DNA from: Ophiocordyceps camponoti-saundersi (nom. inval.)
Taxonomy: Eukaryota > Ascomycota > Sordariomycetes > Hypocreales > Ophiocordycipitaceae
Direction: 5' to 3'
Assembly (NCBI GenBank): GCA_003339415.1
Contig: PDHQ01000016.1
Location: forward strand, 134,000 to 197,999
Length of the DNA stretch: 64,000 nt
The translations under genes and the position numbers were made by a program. Positions 10,799-22,798 of the stretch are shown here, in pieces. Numbering within the stretch: position 1 is the first letter of the stretch; each line of letters begins with the position of its first letter. The notes under the pieces are model-generated. The model made no database searches. It was not told the DNA's origin and was given only the letters and a program-made list of their open reading frames with translations.

Positions 10799-12724
10799 GT
10801 GGACGGACGGTGGATGGAGGAATCTGGATGCCTGCTGTCTTGTCTTGTCTGTCTGTCTGTCTGTATGCGAGTCTGTGTGTACAGTATGTACAGATGTATG
10901 TATGTCACTTGATAGCCATATGATGTGGCCGCTTTGGATACGATGACGGGTTAAAGGGGAGGATCTTTTGTCTTCTAAGTTAGGTTTTCCTTTCTTCCTT
11001 TCCCCGCCCGTCATCAAGAGCACGGATATGTGTATGTATGTATGTATGTATGTACATGCCTGGGACGGCATACCTACTACCTACCTGCCTGTCTGCCTAC
11101 CTAGGTAGGTAGTTGAATGGACTGCCATGCATGTCGTACATAAATATGTAAAGTCGGTAGAAGGTTGAGAACCAAGTTGCCGTAGGAAAAGCCTCACCCA
11201 TGGGATATAACAAACATACATATGTATGTATGTATGTATAAAAGCCGATGACGGCTTCCAACAGTCAGTTTAACAAGATAAACTCGGCAAAGAAGACAAA
11301 GACATGCATAACCAAGACTCAGTCTTCAGACTTCAACACGAACACATACATACATACATACATACATACAACATGTATCCCACTCAACAGAAGGACCTTT
11401 TTTTCTTTCCCCTTCCAACCTTGATGCCGGTTTGCCTTTTCGGCCAACGTATCCCCCTCCTTAAAGTTAAAGGGGTCTTTTTTTTTGTTTCCCTCTTTTT
11501 TCATTCAAAACCCGGCTATCGTCATGTTTAAAGCGAAACATCCGATCAGGTGTCATGTCCTTTTTCCTTTCCTTCGGCTATCGGGTAATTTGAGAGGAAG
11601 ACGGGGTTGGTGATTAAACAGTTGAGAATGGGGGAGGGTTTTCGAAGATGAGGAAATTCCCCGACGAGATGGGCAGCAGCTCTACGGATATATAACGTAC
11701 ACATATGTATGTATATGTATGCACTTACACATAGTATAGTAGGTAGGTAATTGTAAATATACATATTTATGTAGTATGGACATGCATACATATATGTACT
11801 ACCTCTTTGTAAATAGGTAACCGATCAAGAGAGAAAGAAAGAGGTTCGATATCGTGGTAACCAACAAGTAACCCCATCACCAAAAGAGGCTCCGTCCTAT
11901 ACTCGTCAATAACCTGTTCGTAAACAGAAGATGCATACATACAATGTACAAAAAAGAAGGTTATTAAAGAAGGGGAAAAAAGTGAGAGAAGAAAAAGAAT
12001 GGAAAGGGCCCAGATAGCGTTAGCTTTTCAACAACCTCGTAAACGTTAACAGCAAGATTTATGTACATATGTTGACGGCGAAAAGAGAAAGGAAAGGAAG
12101 AGGGAAAGCATAGCGTTGGCATATTGCATAGCATAGCATAGCTTAGTATAGCATGGCCTAGCAATGGGCATGGCATGGCGTGGCAAAGCATAGCCCAAAA
12201 ACTCCTCCCCAATGATGACAACGATGATGACAACGATGAAGATGTTAAAGGTGATGAGGAATGGATGCCTGATAGGCAATCACTTTTCACATTCATCCCC
12301 ATCCATCCGGTCTTCCCATTGCAACACTCATTCCAGAGCTCATGATTCTATTTTGATTTCCCTTTCATCTTGTACTGTAGAGACTCTATTGTTAACACGA
12401 AGGGGGGGGGGAGAGGGGGGGGGGGAGAAAGGCGAGAGGAGGAGGAGGAGGGGTGGAAGAGAGGGAACAGAGAGAAAAAAAAACGGGGCATGATCTTCAG
12501 CGTCATCGGCCATCATCAACCATCACCATTCACCACCACCACCACCACCTTTCTTCCTCTTCCAACATCACCTCTCCATAGGTACCATACCTAACGCTAT
12601 CAAGAGATTACATACATACATACATACATACATCAGCCATAATCGTCATCGTCATCATCATCATCACCTTCATCATCATGGCATCATCAGCCTGAAAGAA
12701 CATACATATCTAAGCAACAACACC
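10799..12724. other. Intergenic region between glycerol kinase and the Zn2Cys6 regulator
   Basis: 1.9 kb without a supported gene. It holds a (CTGT)n tract near 10838-10866, several TATG/TACA tracts, CTAC/GTAG tetramers around 11075-11112 and 11740, a GCATA-type repeat, a G-run near 12402-12425 and (CCA)n/(TCA)n tracts near 12534-12550 and 12650-12680. Confidence 0.6.
12121..12190. repeat. Degenerate GCATA/GCATG pentanucleotide repeat
   Basis: About 14 five-base units of the type GCATA, GCTTA, GTATA, GCATG, GCCTA in a row. It is too irregular for recent slippage alone and lies in noncoding sequence. Confidence 0.7.
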
Positions 12725-15166
12725 ATGCCCGCAGACGACTTCAGCCCCGACGACGGCGGCTCAAGCGGCGAAGAAACAGCCCCCAACGAAACAACCCCCC
12801 CAGAAACAGGCCAAAAGCGAAAACGAATCAAGTATCAAAAAACATCGTGAGTTTTTTCTACCTCTCCTCTCCTCTCCTCTCCTCTCCTCTCCTCTCCTCT
12901 CCTCTCCTCTCCTTCTCCCATCCCATCCCATCTCCCCTCTCTTCTCACTCCTCACAAGAGAAAAACTCACACACATAAAAATAGATGCGAGCTCTGTAAA
13001 GCCCGCAAAGTGAAATGCGACAGGGCCGAACCAGCCTGCTCATGGTGCGCGCGCCACGGCCGACCTTGCGTCTACCTCGAGAGGCAGAAGCCGGGAAGTA
13101 GGATCGGATTCACGCTCGAGCTGGAGTCAAAGGTGAATCGGATCGATGCCCTGCTGCAGACGCTGTGGAGGAGGGTGGAGACACATATTTCGCAGGATCA
13201 TCATCATCATGTGCCTTCGTCGGTTCTCAGTAGCGGTTGTCATGACGCTGCTTTGCAGGGGGATGGATGCTTTGCTGTTGTTGATCCTTCTTCTTCCTGT
13301 TCTTCTTCGTCTTCAACTTCTTTACAGCAGCAGCGACAACAACAGCAACAGCAGCATCAGCAGCGACGACAGCCGCCCCCGACGACCTCAACAACAACAA
13401 CAACAACAGATCGTCTACCCGCCCCGACTCCTCCAGACGTTCCATCCCACGACATCCTCTACACCCTCGTCGACCTCTACTTCAAGCACTGCAACACCTG
13501 GTGTCCCGTCCTAGATCGCAAGTCCACCTTCGCCGTCCTCTTCGGCTCCACCTCTCTCAGCGAATCCGACCGAATCCTCCTGTACGCCATCGTAGCCACC
13601 ACCCTCCGCTTCCTCAAGGATCCGAGGCTATCAGCCGACACGCGCGCCCACTACCACGCCGTCTCGCGCCACGCCGTCATCATGTACGCAATGGAGAACG
13701 TCACCGTCGCCAGCCTCAAGGCTCTCGTCATTCTCGCCCTCGACGAGCTGGGAACGTCAGAAGGGCCTCGGGGATGGAACATGTTGGCTCTTCTTGTCCA
13801 GAGCGTTCGTCATCTGGGCCTCTGTCTCGAAAGCCGTACCTATCTCAACACCGACACCGTCACTCCCAATAATCAAGGACCGACGCCGCCGCCCAAGACC
13901 GTTCCCGAGTCGTGGATCGATGACGAGGGCCGTCGTCGCCTCTGCTGGATGGTCTACCTTCTAGACCGGTACGCGACCGTGGCGACGACGACGCTCGACT
14001 TCATGCTCGACGATGGCGGCATGCGTCGCGTCCTGCCCTGCTCCTATGACTTGTTCTCCCGCAACGTCCCGGTCGAGACGTCGGGAGGCGCCGTCAGCAA
14101 GCCGGAGAACCTCGGAAGTTTCTCCTACCACTGCGAGGTTCTTCGCATATTAAGCCGAGTACACGTCTTCTTACGAACGCAAGCCGTCGACGTTGTAGTC
14201 TCATCTTCGACGCTGACATCGGCGTCGTCAACATCTCCGACCCCGTCATCATCATCACCACCATCAGCAACAACACCAACGACAACCACGACGACAACCA
14301 CTACGACACTGACAGCCGCAACGATAGCAGCACCCTCAACATCGGCGTCCGCAGCAGCGACGACAACCGGCTGGCGCAACACCTACCGATCCCTCGACGC
14401 CGCCCTCGACGGCTGGCTGCAAAGCCTCCCCAGCGAATACAGTCGCATCTCAGCCCTCTGCCACTCCGATCCCGCCAGCCGAGTGGCCAACTGGTTCGTG
14501 CTGCACAGCGCCTACGTAACGGCCGTCGTCCGCCTCCACTCGGCAGCAGCCTACCCGACGGCCCGGACGGCAGCGCTGGCCTCGCCGTCCCACTACGCCA
14601 TGCAGCGGTGCCTCTCGGCAGTCCAGAGCCTGCGGGACATCACGCAAGACGTCTACGAAGCCAACGGTCTGGACCTCGTCGGCCCGCCCTTCGCCTTCGC
14701 CCTTTGGGTGGCGGCCAGGCTGCTACTGGTGCACGCCGCCACCGTCGGCGGTCCCGTCGACGGCAAGGTCGACTTCTTCATCGACATGCTCGCCAGCGTG
14801 GGCGAGCACTGGGAGGTAGCCAACCACTATGCCCGCGTCCTATCCAGGGTCGTGAGGCGAGGCCGTCAGGGGGAGGCGAGCTTCGGGGCGATGCGGAGAA
14901 GCGCGTACGACCTCGTCGGCCTCGCCGCCTCGACTCGTCGTTCCGGCCTGGAGGAAGCCACTTCGCGACCCGTCTCCCCCGCCGAACTCGACTGCGTCGA
15001 CGTCTTCGACTTCTTCAACTATCCTCGTCCTCCTCCTTCGTCCGAGACGGCCGGCCCTCCGCCTGGTCTCTTGCTTCATCGGCCTGGAGGGGGTTTAGAG
15101 TCGTCGGTCAGTGCGGTGCCGGACCCGGATAACGATTGGTTGGTGTATAGCTCGTCCTTTGGGTAG
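12725..15166 (+). CDS. Zn2Cys6 transcription factor
   Basis: Nuclear regulator of 767 residues. Exon 1 is 12725-12846, intron 12847-12984 (GTGAGT...ATAG), exon 2 12985-15166. The intron falls exactly before the DNA-binding domain. A basic KRKRIKYQK stretch precedes six cysteines at residues 42, 45, 52, 59, 62 and 69 (CELC, KARKVKC, CSWC, GRPC), the spacing of the Gal4-type binuclear cluster. A glutamine-rich low-complexity stretch follows near residues 155-172. The fungal transcription-factor middle homology region starts near residue 197 (DILYTLVDLYF). A Thr/Ser/Ala-rich insert lies near 450-500. Its position beside the glycerol kinase and aquaglyceroporin genes suggests, but does not show, control of polyol use. 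The exact ortholog is not recognised. Confidence 0.92.
12861..12912. repeat. (CTCCT)n pentanucleotide microsatellite inside an intron
   Basis: About ten nearly perfect TCTCC units within the single intron of the Zn2Cys6 gene. It makes the intron unusually pyrimidine-rich from near its donor onward. Confidence 0.95.
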
Positions 15167-16298
15167 AAGGCAAGGGGGATTTTTGCTCTTGTTTGTTTTC
15201 GTGTAAGGAGGCGAAAGGAGGCTTTGTATATACCTAGGTAGGTAGGTATGTAAGAGGAGGACAGAGAAGAGATGAAGATGCAGTAATCGGGCAGCGCTCT
15301 TTATATGTATGTATGTGTATGAAGATGAAGGAGTTGTTGATGAGTCGGAATTCCATTCCTCCGTCTTCTTCGGCATCTCCTTACCGAAGCTGACAAGACA
15401 AGGGGTATAAGAGAGAGCGTGATAGGACGCGTTCCGGGGTAGACCCTCCTCCTTCTCGGGACGCGTCGGGGTTGGTTGAAAGGGGTGAAAGGATGGCGAG
15501 GCCGAGGTGTATGAGCTCATGTTCGTAGTACTCATGTATGTGTGTACATATGTATATTCGGCCGATCTTTCATTGCTCCCCCCGTTTTTTCTCTGTTTCT
15601 AAAGAAGTCAGCAACGTATGATGGAGATGGCTTGATCATGAGATCATGGTATGTTCATAGGATGAGATGGAATCATCACCACAACGACGTAGTGCAAACT
15701 CCGTCATTCTTTCAGCTTCCTCAACGGTAGGCATCATCGATAGGATCGTGTCTTATCTATAGTAGCGTTCCGGAGGTGGCATCCGGATGAGTTGGGCTCT
15801 ATTCTTGCAACATACATACATACAGTACCGCTTGCTACAGAACCGCTTGCTACAGCATCATCACCATCATTTAATGTGACTCATCAAGAGCAAATCATTG
15901 AATACAAGGTATCATCTCAATCTTCATCTCCTTTGTATAGGTAGTCGATACTAACAATAGATTCGTCAATGGCTCTTGATGAGAACTAATCGACATCTTC
16001 TACCAGCCCCCTTCGTCACCGCCGTCAGCACGCATCTCCACTGCTAAGCCTTCCCACCTCGGGCATCGAGACGCGATACCCATCAAGACTTACCTAGCCT
16101 CCACCATCCCTCGTCAGTCTTCACTTTCAATAGCGTCCCACCCCGTCCGAAGCCTCATCAGAAGACAAACGTACATAAAAGACGTGTCAACGACAAACCC
16201 CATCAGGGCCTTAACCTTCACCACCTCGCCGCTTCCCTTTCACAGACTCGTGCCCGTCGCCCCCGCCGCCCACCAAATCGCAGACGGCTCCCTTTCAC
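15167..16298. other. Intergenic region downstream of the Zn2Cys6 regulator
   Basis: 1.1 kb with no supported gene. Visible items are TATG/GTAG tracts near 15234-15250 and 15306-15322, and a 14-base direct repeat ACCGCTTGCTACAG at about 15827 and 15842. The right part is CT-rich and promoter-like for a plus-strand transcript. Confidence 0.55.
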
Positions 16299-16604
16299 AT
16301 GCCTCACCCAATCACCCGCACCTACAAGTTCGACAGTTCGACGCCATCCTGGGCGGCGCCGACAACGACAACATCTTCGTCAGTCTGCGCTTTCCAAATC
16401 ACCAATCTGTAGCCACACTTGTCTCTTCTCTTCTTCTCTCTCTCTCTCTCTCACGTCCTGGCTACCACACACAGCAGACTCGCACGGAACACCGCCTCGA
16501 CAACGTCTCGCCGGGCGAATCCAATATCAGCTTCCCGCCGCGACACAATCCGCGCAACGCGAGTCGCGAGCCAGCCACTTTATGGTCCCGTCCATCGTAC
16601 ATGA
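16299..16604 (+). CDS. Possible two-exon gene for a small basic protein
   Basis: A candidate only. Exon 1 16299-16378, intron 16379-16474 (donor GTCAGT, long CT tract, acceptor CACACAG) and exon 2 16475-16604 give 69 residues beginning MPHPITRTYKF, with many Thr, Ser and Arg in the second half. The intron looks real (pyrimidine tract, correct phase), but the protein resembles no family known to me. It lies tail-to-tail with the CCHC gene, 118 bases away. It could also be a noncoding transcript or 3' sequence. Confidence 0.25.
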
Positions 16605-16722
16605 TGGGGAAAAAAAGAAAAGATAGAAATTCGCCGCCAAATGCGCACTTTGTCGTGGGTATCATGCAGCTGCCACGCCAACTTTCTCTTCACGAGAACA
16701 CGGCCACCTTTTTCTTGTCTCT

Positions 16723-17632
16723 TCAGTTGGGGCACTGCGCCTGCACATGGCCGGCCTGCTGGCACTTGTAGCAAATCTTCTCGCCACCAGCTGCCGACTC
16801 CTTGGGGCAGTCACGAGAGTAGTGCCCGGACTCGCCGCAGTTGTAGCATTTCATGCCGTTGACGCACTCCCCTGTCCAGAAATCGTTAGTATAACCACTA
16901 GCAGAGGCGAGTAAAGGGAAAGGCTTCGGCTTACGCGACATGTGCCCATAACCACCGCACGAGTAGCACGTCTTGCCAGAACCTCCGCCGCCGCCAAAGG
17001 CGCTGCTACCGAACGTGGACTTGGGGCAGTTGCGTGCGATGTGCCCCATCTCGCCACACTGCGCTGATCAGCCGACGCATCAAAACGTGTCTCTCCACCT
17101 CTTACCTTGTAGCATTCGGTCGATTGACCACCGACGCCGCCGCCTGCACCGCCGGCCATAGGGCAGTCACGAGAAATGTGACCGGGCTGGCCGCACTTGT
17201 AGCAGGATTTGTTGTCCTTCATCGGCTCAGGGCAATCTCGGCCTTGGAAAGGGGGGGTTAGTCCAACGTCTAGACGGTCGAACGGGGACGGCTACTCACT
17301 AAGATGACCCTCGCCTGCGTGCAAATTAGCAAGCAATCAACGACAAATCAGGGACAAAATGTAACATACCGCCACAGTTGTAGCTTTGTGCCGCGTTAGC
17401 GAAAGCTCAGGGAGGAGGGTATGTGTGACGCACCATTTGGCAGGGCCTTTGTTCGGGCATTCACGAGCCTGCGCAGCGTTAGACGAGTCGAGCGATAGCA
17501 AGTGTCCCATAGTCAACACACCTGGTGGCCAGTGGAGCCGCCTGACAGACAAGAACTATCAGCAACCAACGGTCGAGAAGGGTCAATGGAGGGGCACTCA
17601 CAGGAGTAGCAGGCGCCGCGCGAGTAATCCAT
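16723..17632 (-). CDS. GIS2: Seven-knuckle CCHC nucleic-acid-binding protein (GIS2/CNBP/Byr3 type)
   Basis: Cytoplasmic single-stranded RNA/DNA-binding protein linked to translation in yeast and animals. Eight exons: 17632-17602, 17541-17522, 17468-17434, 17383-17370, 17314-17300, 17242-17106, 17058-16935 and 16871-16723. The sum is 525 bases, 174 residues. Seven CX2CX4HX4C knuckles result, including CGSTGHQAREC, CYKCGQPGHISRDC, CYKCGEMGHIARNC, CYNCGESGHYSRDC and a last CYKCQQAGHVQAQC. A glycine-rich linker lies between knuckles 3 and 4, and another between 4 and 5. Exons of 20, 14 and 15 bases are unusually small, but each junction has GT...AG and only this join completes knuckles 1 and 2. 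The ATG at 17632 is preferred; an in-frame ATG at 17683 would add 17 residues, but an AG nearby suggests a 5'-UTR intron end. Confidence 0.93.
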
Positions 17633-18909
17633 TTCCTCGTCGATTTTGAGAGGAGTGAAAGTACTGAAAGCTGCTAGAGACATCGTTAGCACCAAGACAT
17701 CATCGCCGAATAAACTCATCGAGGCGAGCGCACGGGAACGTCGTAGAGAAAGACGGATCGGCGACGGTGTTTTGCCAACGACAGCTCTGACTCTGATCAA
17801 AGCTGATAGCATCGAGATGACTTGCAACTTAAAGCTTTGACCGACAGCTGGACGGCACTTTTCGGGTAATAGGTAAGGAAGGGAAGACTTTGGTGGTTGC
17901 GAGGTCAGGTTGGAAGAAATTTTTCGTTCAGCAGCGCGGCAACAGGTAACAGCGGTCACCACGCGTTTTTCCCAGCGGCAGCTTGCCTGACTGGGATTGG
18001 TTGAGGTGTGGTAGTAAGCAGGGTTAAGAAGCGGGGGGGGCCACTTCTAGGATACCCAATTCAAAGGGCAGCACAGCGGCGCAAAGGATGTAGAGAGAGG
18101 GTAGACCGGGAAATTCCTTGTGGAAAATCCAACGGCCATGGGAACAGGGGGGGTGAAGGGGATGGTGAAAAACTTTCGCAGGGTAGGGAAAAAGGACGAC
18201 AGTTGCAGGAAAGACTGCGCCAAAGCAGGGGATGACAGCCGGAGACCAAGGAGAAAATCACTCACGCTTATTTGTGCGATGGGCGAAACAAACTGGTGAA
18301 CAAATGGGCGTCGGTGATTATGTTGACGTGGTGAAGAGGCAGACAGAAACGAAGCGGCGCAAGGCAAAGGGTCAGGGCAGCCCGCACAGCCGTTGCTGAC
18401 AAGCGGGGCACTAGGCTGTGCAGCGAACCGTCAAAGTGGCGTATCCGGCTTAATAATATGTAGACGGTGTGGACTACAGAAAGCTGATACTGCCTGTCGT
18501 ATGATGTTCGTGCAGAAAAAGCGTTTGAAGTAGAAAGAGGTGGTGAACGAACAGTCCGGTGAAAGAACGAAGAATAATTATACTTGTTGCATATCCGTGC
18601 AGGATGTCGAAGGAGAAGAAATAGAAGCAAGACGAGACTCTCGGATGAGAGACAAAGGTGGTGATGACAGCATTAAACGGTGCTATCAAAGGTTACTGCT
18701 TCGACTGCTGCTCACACTTCTCATACTGTACGCCCAACGCCACGTGCGAGCGCCTCTTCCAGCCCATGTTCCTTAGAATCCCCTCCTCAACGCACAGCGC
18801 GCACTGAAACGTGGCACGGCACAAAAAGGACATCGCACCGATCACGTGCATCGGCGTCATTCAATCAATCCCGCGTCTGTGCCGACGCGTCATCGTCAGA
18901 TTTGCTGCC
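17633..18909. other. Divergent promoter region between the CCHC gene and SAE2
   Basis: 1.3 kb without a supported protein gene. The part next to the CCHC gene probably contains its 5'-UTR, perhaps with an intron. A CACGTG box at 18843-18848 lies about 60 bases before the SAE2 start. Confidence 0.6.
18843..18848. promoter_or_regulatory. CACGTG box upstream of SAE2
   Basis: ATCACGTGCA, 62 bases before the ATG at 18910. A bHLH-type (Cbf1/Pho4-like) target sequence by established knowledge; use here is inferred. Confidence 0.4.
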
Positions 18910-20902
18910 ATGGCGGCGGCTGATGGAGACGTTCGACAGGCTCTCCATGCTGCTCTGGATCAAATGTGCGACCAGCTCGGCCGTGAGCTCATGGCCGGTG
19001 AGTGCTTTCAAATTCCCAAGCGAAATAGACTAATGCGGCTAACATCGCCTAGAGCGGGAGACGAACAGCCGTTTCCTCCACCATCTGTTGCGATCGGTGA
19101 AGAATGGCGAGCCCATCGAGCCCATGCTGCAACAGCACCTGCGCTGTGAGACAGAACCGACTGCTACACCTCTTGAACAAGCGGCTGCTCTGAAAACCGA
19201 CCTTTCCAACCTACGACGCAGATTCAATGCTCTCTCAGCAAACTTCAACACCGCCAAACATGCGTTACAAGAGAGAACCAAGTCCCGCGATAAATGGATC
19301 CTACATGCATCCTACCTCGAAAAAGTCATCGCCGATGCTGAGAAGAAGCATGGAATCAGAATCGTCTCTCAAAAAGGCCGCTCTCCAGGTGCAGCCTCCA
19401 CTGCCGCTTCTACCAAGCAAAGCAGTCCAGGTCCGGGGAGGCGGCCGGACGACTCGCGGGATGTCAGCAACGAGCAGCAGGCAGTGGTCGATGTTCCGCT
19501 GGAATCCACTCAGGGCGATTCGGAAGAGGAACAACAGTTGCCCACACTGCCTACCCAGCAACCTCGTGACTCCATACCTGAACAGCCAGTGTCGGAACCT
19601 TCATCCGATATACCAGTAGTGATATCGGAGCGCATCGTTAGGAAAAGGAGACGGAATGACTTGACGCCAACAGCGGTCGAGCCTCGAGTCAAAACGGAGC
19701 CGTCTGAGGAACATAGCCCAGTCTCCGCGATGCGGTCAGCGGCACGCTCCGATTCTGACACGCAGCGGAGTCTCGATCTGGGAGAAATTGAAAAGAAAAT
19801 TGAAACACCTCGAAAACGACAGAAAATGGCAAATCTTGATTCGGAATACGTTAGCATCGCCTCCGATCCTTTCATGCCATCTGTCACGCGTTCTACCGCA
19901 GCCTCTGCACCAAGCGAGCCGCTGCAACGAGCGACACAAAACCGCAGGGAATCGGTTTTGACGCCCCTGAGTGTCAATGTCAGGGCACAGAGATCTGGTC
20001 AGGGCGACCTCAAGGTGCGCCAGCTCAAGAGAGGCATAGCCCATGCTTTATCCGCTCTGGCTGAAGACGGAGATTCCTATGGAGCTCATCCGCATGCCGC
20101 CAGGAATCAGGATGCCGGTTCCACTACTCCATTAGCTAAAGGTCGACTGAACGCGCTTCTGAACAGCCCGTCGTCTGCTCCGGACGACGCTATCCTCAGT
20201 CGCTCAGCCAACCCACGGTCATTATCGATCCCCCAACGTCGCGAGCTCCCATTCGAGAAAAATTCCGCTGCCCAAGCTTCGAAGTCGTCACGTCCGGGCA
20301 AAGGACGAATCGAGCCCTTGCCGGACGTAGCGTCGACCCGTGACCGGCCAGCACGTCAGATCACAGTATCTTCGCTCCGAAACAAGCCTCTGTCCGAGTT
20401 ACGGCTGGAGGACTTCAAAATCAACCCGCAAGCCAACGACGGCCACGACTACGCCTTCACCGAGGTCGTCAGGGACAAGGCCGAGAGGTCCTGCCTCCCA
20501 GGCTGCACAGACATGCACTGCTGCGGGAAGCAGTTCGCGGCCCTGGCCCGCTCACAACGACCAGACCCGCCCCTTACGCCGGCGCAGCGAATTGAGGAGC
20601 AAAAGCTGTTGGAGGACTACCTGGGCGACGCCGCGTACCGCCTCGCTTCCATGAGCGGACCAGAGAGGGCTGAGCTATGGGTCGAGGCCAAGGCCCAGGA
20701 GCTGGCCAACAAGTACGGGAAGCATCGGCATCGCTTCTCCCGCATGCAGTCGCCGCCGGGCTTCTGGAACGCCGACTTTCCCAGCACGCAGGAGCTCGAG
20801 CTCGATCGCGTCGAGGCCGCTAAGAGGGAGCGCTTGGCTGTGGCTGAGCGCCATCGAGAGGCCACCAGGCCTGGTGGGAGGTGGTTGTTTAGAGATGAGT
20901 GA
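18910..20902 (+). CDS. SAE2: SAE2/CtIP/Ctp1-type DNA end-resection factor
   Basis: Nuclear cofactor of the Mre11 complex that starts resection of DNA double-strand breaks and removes protein-blocked ends. Exon 1 is 18910-18997, intron 18998-19052 (GTGAGT...CTAG), exon 2 19053-20902, 645 residues. The N-terminal ~120 residues are helical with heptad-like leucines (LKTDLSNLRRRFNALSANF), matching the oligomerising coiled coil of the family. The middle is Ser/Pro/Arg-rich and probably disordered, with many SP and TP phosphorylation-type sites. The C-terminal SAE2 domain is clear: DFKINPQANDGHDYAFTEVV from residue 482, then CLPGC with cysteines 510 and 514, then CCG. The start uses the first ATG that gives the coiled coil in frame with exon 2. 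It is divergent from the CCHC gene and convergent with TYS1. Confidence 0.92.
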
Positions 20903-21192
20903 GGCGTTCTTTGCTACGCGTCGCCCAGCGCTGAAGGCTATTGTCTTGATTTCGATTGATGATGATGTACAACTATTGGTGACGGATACGGCGCGCAGAT
21001 AGACTGCTCGTCAGGTGCTGGGATACAGTATTACCAAAGGCTGTTAGAGTCACGATTGTCTGAGGATTACAAAGCGTGTACGTTTTTTCAGCTGGTCTAT
21101 GAAGCTCGCTACACAAAATGGCTTCATCTCTTCTATCGGATGAGATCTTTTTTCTTCTCCCCTTCACTTCCCGGTGTAACCTTCACTTCGGT

Positions 21193-22798
21193 CTATGCCG
21201 CTTCACGAATGGGAAGCTCCTTTTCCCCTGTCTTGGGCGGCTCCTTGCCAGGGTACCGCGAACCCTTGTCCTTGACCTTCTTCTCCTTCTTGGGCGGAGG
21301 CGGGTACGCTTTGAGGGCAATGTCCTGCCACTCCTTGGAGTCTTTGTAGGCAGCCTGAATAGGGGCGAGCAGGACATTGAGCGCCTTTGCCGCAGCGGGC
21401 TTGAGCAGCTGAGGTGTCAACTGTACAATGAGAAAAGAACAAGTTATCAGAGAGACGGAGATCCAACATGAGGGGTTTATAGGGTCATGCGTCGTCTTAC
21501 CACGTCATTCACATAATCTCGACGCATGTCTGCGATGTCGGTGTAGACCAGGGGCTCCAGGCCGTCACGTTCACGCTCGACGACGAACTCTCGCTTGCCT
21601 CGTAGGGCGGCAGCGGGTAGGAGGACGAATTCAACGAAGGCGAGGACGCCGTTCTCCTCGACGATTTTGGGTGCCGCCACGGCCTTTTTGATCTTTTTGG
21701 TGACGACTTCCGGGGGGTCCAGAAGATCGATTTTACTGTCTGTTTTGTGTTGATGAAGGCATTCTCAGCAGCTTGCAGAAAAGGAGAGAACGATTCGTCA
21801 TCTGAGGCTCACCTTGGTCGCTTGAGCTCATCTTTCCGCCTTGTAGCCCGGGAACCATGGGGTTGAGGATATGGGCGCGCTGTGAGGTCATCAGCGAGGA
21901 GAACGGTGGAACAGTCTGGTAAGAGCATTTTGGACAAGGCAGCTTGTTCTACCTCTCTGTAACCGAGCTTCGGAAGCCATTCTTTTGCTGCGACGAAGAG
22001 CTTGCGCTGATCGAGACCTTGGGTGGGAGAAAGGAGGAAAGGTGAGTATAAAGAAAGGAACTTTCAGCAAATACAAAAGGGGGAAGAATCAAGGCCTACC
22101 TCCAAATTGAGCATCGACGTCGAGATACTGCTCGTCGAGAACCTGAAGAATCGGGTAGAGGAGGCCGCTCAGCGGAGCATTGTCGGTCTGCTTGACAACC
22201 TCTGCGCCGGCCCGCTTGGCGTCGTGCTCAGAGATGAGAGACGAGAGTTTATAAACGTCCATGATGTATTCGGGACTCTTCTGATAATCGCTTCCTTGTA
22301 CAAATCGCAAACGAGCGGTCGAAACGCCGACGGCCTCGAGTATGGCACGTATCACCAGACGATAGTAATCGACGCGGTGGGCGACGAGTTCGATGGGCGC
22401 CTTTAGATTGTCGAGAAAGCCGTGGATGTCGGCCAAGAGGACGATGACGTCGCAGCCCGCGGCGAGCAGTTGTGCGATCTTTATGGCTGGCACGAAGTAG
22501 CCGCAATGCGGTCTGCCCGTTGTAGCCGTCCCTGAGAGAAAGAAGAGAAAAGGCAGGGTTAAAAACTATTAGGAATTTGAGCCATCGTTTGCAGCATGGC
22601 CAGCTCTCCTTCTTCGATCCCTCAATTCGCTCTCCTTTTTTTTCAAGTCTCTTGCTAGCTTTGCGTGCGCCACTCACCCCAGTAGATCTTGGGGTTGCGG
22701 CCCTCGTTGAGGATGGTTTCGATGATATCGGGGTTGAGAACCTCAGCCAGGTTCTCACGAATCAGGCTGAGTCGCTCGGCGGGAGTCATGGTGGCCAT
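21193..22798 (-). CDS. TYS1: Cytosolic tyrosyl-tRNA synthetase
   Basis: Class I synthetase charging tRNA-Tyr in the cytosol. Six exons: 22798-22678, 22531-22100, 22017-21953, 21879-21813, 21739-21501 and 21420-21193, 383 residues, close to the yeast enzyme. The Rossmann fold carries the HIGH-like stretch TGRPHCGYF (residues 45-53). Then come [22 protein letters not shown]-type [15 protein letters not shown], and the KMSKS loop GGKMSSSD with Lys at residue 222. The C-terminal tail [19 protein letters not shown] is basic, as in other fungal enzymes. The ATG at 22798 is chosen because the upstream frame has no further ATG; a second ATG three codons on (22789) is possible. All introns are GT-AG and keep frame. 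Confidence 0.95.

Noticed and set aside
10292..11071. Long open frame antisense to the glycerol kinase gene (259 codons)
   Set aside because: It is a shadow of GC-rich coding sequence on the other strand, with no family resemblance.
12370..12594. Gly/Glu/Arg-rich frame downstream of glycerol kinase
   Set aside because: A purine-run translation with no start context or family match.
16184..16771. 195-codon plus-strand frame
   Set aside because: It has no ATG start, runs into the 3' end of the CCHC gene on the other strand, and is low-complexity.
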